In this document: positions 27,263 to 36,968 of the stretch, piece by piece
Numbering within the stretch: the first letter of the stretch is position 1
Layout of the letters: each line of letters begins with the position of its first letter
From: Thermoflavifilum sp.
GTDB lineage: Bacteria; Bacteroidota; Bacteroidia; Chitinophagales; Chitinophagaceae
Direction of reading: 5' to 3'
Length of the DNA: 64,000 nt
Assembly: GCF_014961315.1 (NCBI RefSeq)
Contig: NZ_CP063141.1
Coordinates: 2,326,754 to 2,390,753 of the forward strand
Position numbers and translations under genes: made by a program
The notes under the pieces: model-generated
What the model was told of the DNA's origin: nothing
The model's database searches: none
The model's input: only the letters and a program-made list of their open reading frames with translations

Positions 27263-28366
27263 ATGAAACTCCACATTGCACAGGTTGCACCCCTGTACGA
27301 ATCCGTGCCGCCACGGTTATATGGCGGTACAGAACGGATTGTAGCCTATCTGACAGATGCTTTGATCGCAAAAGGTCATCGGGTTACCTTGTTTGCAAGC
27401 GGGGATTCCCGAACCCGGGCAACGCTGGTGAGCCATCTCGAAGAAGCCATCCGGTTAAATCCTGCAGTAAAGGATCCCATGGCGCATCATATCATTCAGA
27501 TGGCCGATGTGATGGCGCGTGCACACGAATTCGATATGATTCATTTTCATACCGATTATCTACATTTTCCCCTGTCTGAACTGTTGCACAAACCACATGT
27601 AACCACCCTGCATGGGCGGCTGGATTTGCCCGATTTACCTTATGTATATCACCGCTTTCCACATCAACCCGTGATTTCTATTTCTTATGCCCAGCGTAAA
27701 CCCTTGCCATTTGCGCACTGGGTGGGTAACGTATATCATGGCCTGCCCAGAGATCTCTATCGATTGGGCAAAGGCGATGGCGGTTATGTAGCTTTTATCG
27801 GGAGAATATCACCCGAAAAGCGGGCCGATCTGGCTATTGAAATTGCAGCTCAGGCCGGATATCCCATTTATATTGCTGCTAAAATTGATAAGGCTGATGA
27901 AGCCTATTTTGAAACATCCATCAAGCATCTGTTCGACCTGCCTCACGTGCACTATATCGGTGAAATTGGCGATGCAGAGAAAAATGAGTTTCTGGGCAAA
28001 GCAAAAGCACTGCTGTTTCCCATTGACTGGCCCGAGCCGTTTGGCATTGTGATGATTGAAGCTATGGCCTGCGGTACGCCCGTGATTGCATTTAACAGAG
28101 GGTCGGTTCCGGAAGTCATAGACCATGGCGTAACCGGGTATATTGTACATCATGTGCAGGAGGCCGTCGATGCCCTGCGTAATGTGGATGCGCTGGATCG
28201 CCGGCAGATCAGACAGGTATTTGAAACCCGGTTTACATCCGATGTCATGGCTGAAAATTATTTGCAGATCTATCATCAGCTCTGCGGTCATAAAACAACA
28301 GCAGAACGCAGGATATTCCCAGTTTCTACACAGCCGGAAAAAAACTATCAGCTGCAATCGGCCTGA
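27263..28366 (+). CDS. Glycosyltransferase family 4 protein
   Basis: 367 residues, GT-B fold. The N-terminal domain begins HIAQVAPLYESVPPRLYGGT with the Gly-rich donor/acceptor loop. The C-terminal domain has YVAFIGRISPEKRADLAIEIA near 173 and the E-x7-E-type signature in IVMIEAMACGTPVIAFNRG near 260, followed by GSVPEVIDHGVTG. It transfers a sugar from an activated donor in the cytoplasm; acceptor unknown. It lies 46 bp before the amylo-1,6-glucosidase-like gene, a pairing that suggests alpha-glucan or trehalose-type metabolism. Confidence 0.88.
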   Translation: MKLHIAQVAPLYESVPPRLYGGTERIVAYLTDALIAKGHRVTLFASGDSRTRATLVSHLEEAIRLNPAVKDPMAHHIIQMADVMARAHEFDMIHFHTDYLHFPLSELLHKPHVTTLHGRLDLPDLPYVYHRFPHQPVISISYAQRKPLPFAHWVGNVYHGLPRDLYRLGKGDGGYVAFIGRISPEKRADLAIEIAAQAGYPIYIAAKIDKADEAYFETSIKHLFDLPHVHYIGEIGDAEKNEFLGKAKALLFPIDWPEPFGIVMIEAMACGTPVIAFNRGSVPEVIDHGVTGYIVHHVQEAVDALRNVDALDRRQIRQVFETRFTSDVMAENYLQIYHQLCGHKTTAERRIFPVSTQPEKNYQLQSA

Positions 28367-28411
28367 TGCCGCTTGCATCAACAGCGATTGGCGATTGTTG
28401 ATTCGTGGTAA

Positions 28412-30637
28412 ATGATGAAACCAAACGTCATGGCTCAAACAGATAAAAACCTGGCAGCCGAACAGGAAGTAGCAAGCAAATATGCCATCCTGGCGGTTTC
28501 TACCTATGCGGATGATCGCGTGAAAGTATTAAACCGCACCGATACATTCGGCATTTTTGATCGCTGGGGTGATGTGTTGCCCTTGCCCGATGGTATTCAT
28601 GGCCTTTACTTTCGCGATACGCGGTATGTGCATCACCTGCAACTGCAGCTCAATGATACCCGTCCGCTGTTGTTGAGCTCAACGGTTCGGGAAGAAAATG
28701 AATGTTTATCAGTTGACCTTACCAATCAGGAATTGTATGATGAAGACGGTCGTCGTATCCCGAAAGGCTCCATTCACATCCGCCGGAGCCAGTTTATTCG
28801 AAATGGCATTTTTTATGAAAAGCTGGAACTGGTGAATTATCACCATCAAGCCTGCCGATTGTTATGCATTCTTTCGTTTAGCGGTGATTTCAGGGATATT
28901 TTCGAAGTACGTGGCATGAAACGGCAAGCCCGGGGCAGGATATTACAGCCCTTTTCGCCGGAACCGCATCAGCTTATTCTGGGATATGAAGGCCTGGACC
29001 ATATTCGCCGGTATGCAATCATTGATTTTGAAAAAAATATGCCTGTCTTGCGGCTTCAGGAGCCTGCTGCAGCAGTTTTTGCATTGTCGTTACCTCCCCA
29101 GCTACTTCAGGTACTGGAATATAGCATTTCATTTCGGGAGGATTCCCTGCAGAAAATCGGTACCAATCATGGCGATGCGCTTAAGCATCTGCAGTTGCAA
29201 CTGCAGGAAGTGCGTGAAAGTTTCCCCGAAATTTTCACATCCAATGAACAATTCAACAACTGGGTAAATCGATCTAAAACCGATCTGGTATCGCTCACGG
29301 CACATACGCCTTATGGGAAATATCCTTATGCCGGCGTACCCTGGTACAATACGGCTTTCGGGCGGGATGGATTGATTACGGCGTATGAGACGTTGTGGTT
29401 GCTTCCCGAGCTGTCGCGCGATGTGTTGTTTTTCTTATCTGCTCATCAGGCCCAAACGCTTGATCACGCAACTGAAGCAGAGCCAGGCAAAATTCTGCAC
29501 GAGATGCGACATGGCGAAATGGTGAATCTGCAGGAGGTGCCTTTTCAGCATTACTATGGAACGATTGATGCTACGCCGCTTTTCGTGTTGCTTGCAGGAG
29601 CCTATTTCGAACGAACGGCCGATGAGGCAGCCATTCAGCAACTCTGGCCACATGTGCAACGGGCAATGGAATGGATGATGCATTATGGGGATCGGGATGG
29701 CGATGGTTTTCTGGAATATTTTTCCCGGAATCAACACGGTCTTTCCAATCAGGGCTGGAAGGATTCGTATGATGCTATCATGCATGCCGATGGTCAGCTG
29801 GCCAGGGCACCGATAGCGCTCTGTGAAGTGCAGGGTTATGCGTATGCGGCATATCAGGCGGCAGCCCGGCTGGCGCATGTGGTGCAACAACCCGAACTGG
29901 CAGAAGCCTGGGAGCAGAAGGCTATCCAGTTGAAAAAGCAATTCAATGCAAGTTTCTGGGATGATGAACTGCAGGCCTATGTACTGGCACTGGATGCAGA
30001 TAAAAAACCATGCCGGGTGATGAGTTCCAATGCCGGCCAGGTGTTGTTTACCGGCATTGCCGATGTGGAAAAGGCTGCCAGGCTGGCAAAAAGGCTTCTC
30101 GAGCCCGATATGTTCAGTGGCTGGGGCATTCGCACACTGTCCAGTCGCGAGCTTCGCTACAACCCGATGTCATACCACAACGGATCGGTATGGCCGCACG
30201 ATGTGGCACTGATTGCGAAAGGACTTGCTCGCTACGGTCATCAGCAACAGATGCTGACTTTACTTACTGGATTATTCGACGCTTCCCTGTTCATTGAACT
30301 GCAACGTTTACCCGAGTTGTTCTGTGGATTTGAACGGCGCAGGGGCGAGGGCCCTACGGCCTACCCGGTTGCCTGCTCGCCACAGGCATGGTCTGTAGCC
30401 GCCGTATTCTTACTGATCCAGGCCATGCTGCATATCGAAATTCACGCCCCTGCCAGACGTCTGTATTTTCATAAACCCGTACTCCCCGAATACCTGAATG
30501 ATGTGCGTATTCAACATTTACCCCTGGGCGATCAGCAGTGGTGCAGCTTCACGGTGTATCGCTACCAGTCGAATGATGCCGTGGGTATTCAATTCATGGA
30601 AAAACCAGAAGATTGGGAAGTGATTATCGTACAGTAG
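28412..30637 (+). CDS. Amylo-alpha-1,6-glucosidase / glycogen-debranching-like enzyme
   Basis: 741 residues. The N-terminal debranching-enzyme-type beta domain (about 30-260: TDTFGIFDRWGDV, then GLYFRDTRYVHHLQL) is followed by an (alpha/alpha)6 glucosidase domain with WYNTAFGRDGLITAYETLWL near 310, HYGDRDGDGFLEYFSR near 424, SNQGWKDSYDAI near 445 and a C-terminal SYHNGSVWPHDVALIA near 588. Conserved acidic residues in these motifs are candidates for catalysis. No export signal is apparent, so it is probably cytoplasmic. ATG 28412 or the next codon is the start. It follows the GT4 gene in an apparent operon. Confidence 0.87.
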   Translation: MMKPNVMAQTDKNLAAEQEVASKYAILAVSTYADDRVKVLNRTDTFGIFDRWGDVLPLPDGIHGLYFRDTRYVHHLQLQLNDTRPLLLSSTVREENECLSVDLTNQELYDEDGRRIPKGSIHIRRSQFIRNGIFYEKLELVNYHHQACRLLCILSFSGDFRDIFEVRGMKRQARGRILQPFSPEPHQLILGYEGLDHIRRYAIIDFEKNMPVLRLQEPAAAVFALSLPPQLLQVLEYSISFREDSLQKIGTNHGDALKHLQLQLQEVRESFPEIFTSNEQFNNWVNRSKTDLVSLTAHTPYGKYPYAGVPWYNTAFGRDGLITAYETLWLLPELSRDVLFFLSAHQAQTLDHATEAEPGKILHEMRHGEMVNLQEVPFQHYYGTIDATPLFVLLAGAYFERTADEAAIQQLWPHVQRAMEWMMHYGDRDGDGFLEYFSRNQHGLSNQGWKDSYDAIMHADGQLARAPIALCEVQGYAYAAYQAAARLAHVVQQPELAEAWEQKAIQLKKQFNASFWDDELQAYVLALDADKKPCRVMSSNAGQVLFTGIADVEKAARLAKRLLEPDMFSGWGIRTLSSRELRYNPMSYHNGSVWPHDVALIAKGLARYGHQQQMLTLLTGLFDASLFIELQRLPELFCGFERRRGEGPTAYPVACSPQAWSVAAVFLLIQAMLHIEIHAPARRLYFHKPVLPEYLNDVRIQHLPLGDQQWCSFTVYRYQSNDAVGIQFMEKPEDWEVIIVQ

Positions 30638-30723
30638 ATTTTTGTTGTAACAAAATTTACAATTGCATAACCAGAGTTCTTTTTTTACGCATTTATTTTG
30701 CAGCGCTATAAAATACAGGACAG

Positions 30724-31806
30724 ATGAGCATATTATTCGAACCTGTTTCGTTCAGGAGTGTGCATGTACGTAATCGTTTGATGGTTTCTCCGATGTGTCA
30801 ATATTCAGGTGCAGACGGCTTTGCGACCGACTGGCATCTGGTGCATTTAGGCAGTCGGGCTGTGGGTGGTGCGGGTATTGTGTGTGTGGAAGCTACAGCG
30901 GTTTCTCCGGAAGGCCGGATCACGCCACATGATTTAGGCATATGGAAAGACGAGCATATACCCAAACTCCGACAGATCACAGATTTTTTGAAATCGCAGG
31001 GCGCCGTTCCGGCCATTCAGCTGGCACATGCCGGCCGGAAGGCCAGCACGGCTCGTCCCTGGGAAGGAGGTCATCAGCTGGCGCTTGACCGGGGCGGATG
31101 GCACACCCTGGCACCGAGTGCTCTCCCCTTCAAAGAAGGAGAGCGTGCGCCCATCGCACTGGATGAGCAGGGTATCAACAAAGTGATCGACGATTTTGCA
31201 GCTGCCGCAAAAAGGGCGCTGGAGGCAGGTTTTCAGATCATAGAAATTCATGGCGCACATGGCTATCTGCTCCATCAATTTTTCTCCCCGCTGAGCAACC
31301 ATCGTACAGATGCTTATGGAGGAAGCCGGGAAAACCGGGCCCGCTTATTGTTGCAGGTGACGGAAGCGGTGAGAAAGGTATGGCCCGAAGCCTATCCGCT
31401 ATTCGTGCGTTTGTCGTGTACCGACTGGGTGGAGGGAGGTGTGCAGGTGGAAGATTGCGTGTGGCTGGCAAAGGAGTTGAAGCAAAGAGGTGTTGACCTG
31501 ATCGATTGCTCTTCGGGCGGACTGGTGCCTTATGCACAAATTCCTGCAGCACCGGGCTATCAGGTACCTTTTGCTGAGCACATCCGCAAAGCAGCCGGCA
31601 TCGCCACCGGCGCCGTGGGCATGATCACGGAGGCCCTGCAGGCCGAAAACATCCTGCAGCAACAACAGGCCGATATCATCATCATGGCCCGGCAAATGCT
31701 GCGCGATCCCTATTTCCCGTTGCATGCCGCCATCGAGCTGGGCGACGATATTGAATGGCCCGTTCAGTATCTGCGTGCTAAGCCGGTGCGCGCTACATCC
31801 CACTGA
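30724..31806 (+). CDS. NADH:flavin oxidoreductase, Old Yellow Enzyme (YqjM-like)
   Basis: 360 residues, FMN-binding TIM barrel. YqjM-type features: VRNRLMVSPMCQYSG near 17 with the Cys that tunes FMN, LAHAGRKAST near 99, IEIHGAHGYLLHQFFSPLSN near 172 containing the substrate-binding His pair, YGGSRENRARLL, and the C-terminal MARQMLRDPYFP near 322. It reduces activated C=C bonds using NADPH, probably in detoxification or redox stress. Single gene, 86 bp downstream of the debranching-like gene. Confidence 0.93.
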   Translation: MSILFEPVSFRSVHVRNRLMVSPMCQYSGADGFATDWHLVHLGSRAVGGAGIVCVEATAVSPEGRITPHDLGIWKDEHIPKLRQITDFLKSQGAVPAIQLAHAGRKASTARPWEGGHQLALDRGGWHTLAPSALPFKEGERAPIALDEQGINKVIDDFAAAAKRALEAGFQIIEIHGAHGYLLHQFFSPLSNHRTDAYGGSRENRARLLLQVTEAVRKVWPEAYPLFVRLSCTDWVEGGVQVEDCVWLAKELKQRGVDLIDCSSGGLVPYAQIPAAPGYQVPFAEHIRKAAGIATGAVGMITEALQAENILQQQQADIIIMARQMLRDPYFPLHAAIELGDDIEWPVQYLRAKPVRATSH

Positions 31807-32981
<1,175 letters not shown>

Positions 32982-33008
32982 TTCATCATCATCAAAAATG
33001 CTTTACGT

Positions 33009-33503
33009 ATGAAAACAAAAATGCTCGGACTATTAGCATGCATCCTGTATGTGCATATATCGTATGCACAACATCCACCTTCTGAGTCTATCCACACTGC
33101 TCAGTACAACACACCCGAACAACAGGAACTTATCGATCTTTCGAAGAAAAAATGGCAATGGATGGCCGATAAAAATGTTGATTCTTTAGCTGTATTGTTT
33201 GATGATAAGGCCATGTTTGTTCACATGGGCGGAACCTGGGGCAAAACACAGGAACTCGAGGTGATCAAAAATGGAAGCATCTGGTATAAGCAAGCTGAAA
33301 TTTATGCAGTGGTCGTCAACCTGTTTGGTGATGCAGCGGTATTATTGAACGATATTGATCTTGAGGCTGTAGTGGGAGGAAATACGGTGGTCAATCCTTT
33401 CATGGTAACGGAGGTGTATGTAAAAGAAAACGGCCGATGGAAGATGGCTTCGCTTACTTTTTCACATTTGCTCAGACCCGTCAGAATGCAACATAATCCA
33501 TAA
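33009..33503 (+). CDS. Secreted NTF2-like (DUF4440/SnoaL-type) protein
   Basis: 164 residues. Signal peptide about 1-20 (MLGLLACILYVHISYAQ). The mature part has the NTF2 cone-fold pattern: a helix with ELIDLSKKKWQWMADKN, then VDSLAVLFDDKAMFVHMGG and terminal strands VYVKENGRWKMASLTFSHL. Function unknown; such proteins often bind small hydrophobic ligands. It sits between the aldo/keto reductase and the SMP-30-like gene, with short gaps of 27 and 24 bp. Confidence 0.8.
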   Translation: MKTKMLGLLACILYVHISYAQHPPSESIHTAQYNTPEQQELIDLSKKKWQWMADKNVDSLAVLFDDKAMFVHMGGTWGKTQELEVIKNGSIWYKQAEIYAVVVNLFGDAAVLLNDIDLEAVVGGNTVVNPFMVTEVYVKENGRWKMASLTFSHLLRPVRMQHNP

Positions 33504-33527
33504 CATGAAAAAATAAAAACAATCTTT

Positions 33528-34352
33528 ATGAGACATATATTATTTTTCATGACATTCGTGTTGGTAACTTCCACATTATCGGCACAGGTCAGCCTGGTGA
33601 AGATCTGGCAATCCGATACGGTTTCCTTGCGAAATCCGGAATCGGTGCTTTATGATTCAGCATCAAACCTCCTGTATGTATCCTGCACGGGATCGGGTTC
33701 TATTGCGCGAATGGATTTAAATGGAAAAGTCATAGAAAAAGATTGGGTAACGGGACTCAATGCCAATAAGGGTATGGGTTTGTTTAACGGCTTGCTTTAC
33801 ACGGCCGAACCGTCTGCAGTTGCTGTGATTGATGTGGATAAACATGCCATCGTAAAACGCATACCCATCGAAGGTGCCAGGATGTTGAACGATATAACAA
33901 TAGATGCAAAAGGTGTGGTTTATGTAAGCGATACATGGGGAGAAAAAGTGTATAAAATAGTACATGATCATCCCACGCTATACCTTGATCATATGCCGGG
34001 TGCGAACGGATTGTTAGCCGTTAATTCCGATTTATATCTGGTAACTTCAACAAGTTTTCTTAAGGCAGATGATAAAGGAAAGGTTCAACATATTGCCGAT
34101 GGTTTTGAAACTGGCCTCGATGGTATTGTGATGATTTCAGATCATGCATTTATCATCAGCAACTATCGCGGTATTTTATGGTATGTAAAGACCGATGGAA
34201 CCAGGCGGTTGTTGTTAGATACCCGTGCAAACAGGATGATGTCGAATGATATTGATTATAACCCTAAAACAAAAACACTTTATGTTCCCTCATTTGGTAC
34301 AAATTGTGTTCTTGCATACCAGGTAGAACAAACATATTTAAGACAGCATTGA
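33528..34352 (+). CDS. Secreted SMP-30/gluconolactonase-like beta-propeller protein
   Basis: 274 residues with a signal peptide (HILFFMTFVLVTSTLSAQ). Propeller-type repeats follow: NPESVLYDSASNLLYVSCTG near 31, LNDITIDAKGVVYVSDTWG near 119, GLDGIVMISDHAFIISNY near 201 and NDIDYNPKTKTLYVPSF near 244. This resembles SMP-30/LRE lactonases and related six-bladed sensors. The last residues (QVEQTYLRQH) overlap a flavodoxin remnant read in another frame, so the 3' end may have been altered by the deletion there. Otherwise it looks complete. Confidence 0.8.
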   Translation: MRHILFFMTFVLVTSTLSAQVSLVKIWQSDTVSLRNPESVLYDSASNLLYVSCTGSGSIARMDLNGKVIEKDWVTGLNANKGMGLFNGLLYTAEPSAVAVIDVDKHAIVKRIPIEGARMLNDITIDAKGVVYVSDTWGEKVYKIVHDHPTLYLDHMPGANGLLAVNSDLYLVTSTSFLKADDKGKVQHIADGFETGLDGIVMISDHAFIISNYRGILWYVKTDGTRRLLLDTRANRMMSNDIDYNPKTKTLYVPSFGTNCVLAYQVEQTYLRQH

Positions 34353-34659
34353 AAAATATGACATAGTGTTTGTGGGTTTTCCGACGTGGGATATGCAGAT
34401 GCCACCACCCATGAAAAGCTTTTTAACGCAATATGATTTAAGCGGAAAAATCGTAATCCCCTTTAATACCCATGCTGGATATGGAGTGGGAAGCGGTTTT
34501 CAAACCGTCAAAGCATTATGCAAGAATAGTCGAGTATTAGAAGGATTTTCTATTACAGGTGGCATAGAAAGAGATGGTGTATGGTTTGTAATGGAAGGTA
34601 AAAAAGCTGAAGAGGCGGAAAGGGAAGTGAGGAAATGGTTGAAGAAAATCCTGCAATAG
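34342..34659 (+). pseudogene. C-terminal remnant of a flavodoxin
   Basis: About 105 codons in a frame different from the upstream gene. The sequence from EKYDIVFVGFPTWDMQMPPP through GKIVIPFNTHAGYGVGSGF to LEGFSITGG is the second half of a flavodoxin/NADPH-quinone-reductase-like domain. The N-terminal FMN phosphate-binding loop and first about 70-80 residues are absent. Reading upstream, the frame hits TAA at 34339-34341 inside the end of the SMP-30-like gene. The only in-frame start-like codon near the beginning is GTG 34366, which would still lack the FMN loop. It is most simply a deletion product and unlikely to bind FMN. Confidence 0.75.
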
Positions 34660-34801
34660 TTGACTGTTACCATCAGGTGAAATCACGCATCTGGATGAAA
34701 TCTTTGAATGAAGCGGTGATAAATATAAGCGGATAAATAAATCGTGATGGACTCAAACAATCACACAACTATTTCTCTTCAATGAACGATTTCTTTTTCT
34801 G

Positions 34802-34874
34802 TGATCCCGCTGGGATTCGAACCCAGGGCCCCAACATTAAAAGTGTTGTGCTCTACCAGCTGAGCTACGAGATC
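34802..34874 (-). tRNA. tRNA-Lys (anticodon TTT)
   Basis: On the minus strand the acceptor stem GATCTCG pairs with CGGGATC, discriminator A at 34802. The D arm GCTCAGCTGGTAGAGC, anticodon arm CAACA-CTTTTAA-TGTTG with TTT, and T arm CTGGGTTCGAATCCCAG are all canonical. Length 73 nt, no encoded CCA. The flanks 34660-34801 and 34875-35003 hold nothing else I recognise. Confidence 0.96.
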
Positions 34875-35003
34875 AATCAAGTAAATCGGGCGCAAAAATA
34901 GGAATATTTCTCTAAAAACAGGCTCATCATCCGGATAAAGTAGAAAAAAATTTCACCCTCCATTACGAACCCATGTTTATTTTTGCCAGCAGCACACAGG
35001 GTT

Positions 35004-35822
35004 ATGAAAACACCATACGATCAGCAGGTAATCGTCATCACAGGCGGTAGCTCGGGCATAGGTAAGGCCCTGGCATTACATTATCATGCACTGGGAGCGA
35101 AGGTAGCGGTTTGTGGACGCAATGCCCAGGCTCTGGAAGCGTTGCAGAACCAGGTTGTAGATGCATCACGACTTTTTACGGTGCAGGCAGATGTGGCCAG
35201 GCGAGATGATTGCAAGCGATTCATAGAAGCCATTATCGCCCGGTATGGCAGGCTGGATGTGCTCATTTGCAATGCAGGCTTATCGATGCGGGCGCTGTTT
35301 GCCGATTTACAAGACCTGCACCCGATTGAGCAGCTCATGCAGGTGAATTTCTGGGGGGCTGTCTATTGTATTCATCATGCATTGCCTTATCTTTTGCAGA
35401 GCAGAGGGGTTATCGTGGGCATGTCGTCCATAGCCGGTTACCGGGGGCTGCCCGGACGAACCGGATACTCGGCCTCCAAATTTGCCCTGCAGGGCTTTCT
35501 GGAATCTTTACGTACGGAGTTGTTGCACAGTGGCGTGCATGTCATGTGGATATGCCCGGGATTCACCGCTTCCAACATCCGTCAAACCGCGCTCAATGAA
35601 AAAGGCGAACAGCAGGGCGAAACACCACTCGATGAAAGCAAGCTGATGCCGGCCGAACGTGTGGCCGTACTTACCGAACGCGCCATTGCTCGTCGAAAAC
35701 GTACACTTGTGCTCACGACTCAGGGTAAACTCACGGTCTGGATAAACCGCATATTCCCCGGCTGGGCCGACCACCTGGTATACCAACATTTTCGCAAAGA
35801 GCCGGGTTCTCCGTTAAAATAA
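35004..35822 (+). CDS. Short-chain dehydrogenase/reductase
   Basis: About 272 residues from ATG 35004 (MKTPYDQQVIVITGGSS); the TTG at 34983 in the same frame is less likely. Classical SDR features: TGGSSGIGKALAL near 15, ICNAGLSMRALF near 90, catalytic Ser in VGMSSIAGYRG near 140 and YSASKFALQGFLES near 156 (Tyr-x3-Lys). C-terminal extension with a hydrophobic segment (KLTVWINRIFPGWADHLVY) suggests possible membrane association as in the DHRS7-like group. Substrate unknown. Single gene following tRNA-Lys, which is on the opposite strand. Confidence 0.92.
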   Translation: MKTPYDQQVIVITGGSSGIGKALALHYHALGAKVAVCGRNAQALEALQNQVVDASRLFTVQADVARRDDCKRFIEAIIARYGRLDVLICNAGLSMRALFADLQDLHPIEQLMQVNFWGAVYCIHHALPYLLQSRGVIVGMSSIAGYRGLPGRTGYSASKFALQGFLESLRTELLHSGVHVMWICPGFTASNIRQTALNEKGEQQGETPLDESKLMPAERVAVLTERAIARRKRTLVLTTQGKLTVWINRIFPGWADHLVYQHFRKEPGSPLK

Positions 35823-35914
35823 TGCTATCCGATTCCTGACGTTTTTATCATGTACATACATCAGCTGCTGGCGTTTTAAGGGAAATTATCTGCCCGTAAG
35901 CGGCGCTCTTTGCT

Positions 35915-35922
35915 TACTTTTG
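35915..35922 (+). promoter_or_regulatory. -7 promoter element upstream of the SAM-hydroxide-adenosyltransferase-like gene
   Basis: TACTTTTG, a perfect TAnnTTTG. It would place the transcript start within a few bases of ATG 35936, which favours the second ATG at 35951 as the translation start. Confidence 0.5.
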
Positions 35923-35950
35923 CGCATCACAGCATATGGGGCACGAGTCC

Positions 35951-36784
35951 ATGAATATCATCACGTTGACTTCTGATCTGGGGATGCAGGATTATTTGCT
36001 GGCAGGCATTAAAGGACATCTTCTGCCGCTATTTCCCGATTGCCAGCTGGTGGATATTACCCATCAGATTGAACCACTGAATTTGTTGCAAACCGCTTAT
36101 GTGGTGAAAAATGCATGGAAACATTTTCCGCAGCAAACTTTTCACCTGTTGTTCGTGGATTTATTCTATCAAAAATTCCCCCGTTACATCATGGTTTTTC
36201 ATGAGGGTCAATATTTCTGTGGGGCGGATAATGGCCTTTTGCCAATGATTCTTGACCAGCAACCCCAGCAGATTCTGGCGCTTCATCGGGATCATCATCA
36301 CATGCAGCTGTTCGATATTGTACGGCTTTTTGCAAAGGCTGTCCGACATATCTTAAACGGGCAGTCACTCGATGAAATTGGTGAATCGTTGCCCGCTTTA
36401 ACTGTACTCGATAATTATCAACCGCGCCTGAGCGATGAATGGATAGAAGCGCAGATTATTTTTATCGATCATTATGAAAATGTAATTGTAAACCTTACCC
36501 GTGAGCAATTTGAAAACTACCGGAAAGGCAGAAAGTTTAAAATTTGCTTCAGGCATGATGAATACATCACTGAAATACATGAACATTATGCCGATGTACG
36601 ACCGGGCGAGAAGCTGGCCTTTTTCAATGCGGGCGGTTATCTGGAAATCGCCATCAACCGTGGCAACGCAGCCGGTTTGCTCGGCCTGGAAAGTTTTCGT
36701 GTCAGACCCGATAGCCACAGGCCTCCCGGAGGAATTCAAAAAAATTTATTTTATCAATCAATAAAAATTATTTTTGAACCCTGA
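35951..36784 (+). CDS. SAM hydrolase (adenosyl-chloride/fluoride synthase superfamily, DUF62)
   Basis: About 277 residues from ATG 35951 (MNIITLTSDLGMQDYLLAG). ATG 35936 is in frame but lies almost on the predicted transcript start. Family features: LTSDLGMQDY at the N-terminus, VDITHQIEPLNLLQTAYV near 35, FVDLFYQKFPRYIMVFHEG near 68 and the C-terminal beta-barrel with IDHYENVIVNLT near 174. Bacterial members without a halide-binding pocket hydrolyse S-adenosylmethionine to adenosine and methionine using hydroxide. Physiological role unclear. Single gene. Confidence 0.87.
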   Translation: MNIITLTSDLGMQDYLLAGIKGHLLPLFPDCQLVDITHQIEPLNLLQTAYVVKNAWKHFPQQTFHLLFVDLFYQKFPRYIMVFHEGQYFCGADNGLLPMILDQQPQQILALHRDHHHMQLFDIVRLFAKAVRHILNGQSLDEIGESLPALTVLDNYQPRLSDEWIEAQIIFIDHYENVIVNLTREQFENYRKGRKFKICFRHDEYITEIHEHYADVRPGEKLAFFNAGGYLEIAINRGNAAGLLGLESFRVRPDSHRPPGGIQKNLFYQSIKIIFEP

Positions 36785-36968
36785 TCGCTTGCTTTAATCA
36801 TGTCACTCCACATTGATCACATGTTTAAAAAAACTGTTAATCAAAGATTCAACCGATATGCCGGCAGGCCATGAAAAACCAAACCAACAAACGAAATGAT
36901 ACAGAACGGTATCAAACTATTCATCATTCGCCTGAATAATTTCATGAAATAAAAAAACATGCATACAC

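Noticed and set aside
34660..34802. Attachment site for an island at tRNA-Lys
   Set aside because: No duplicated tRNA 3' end and no integrase gene were found in the block to its left.
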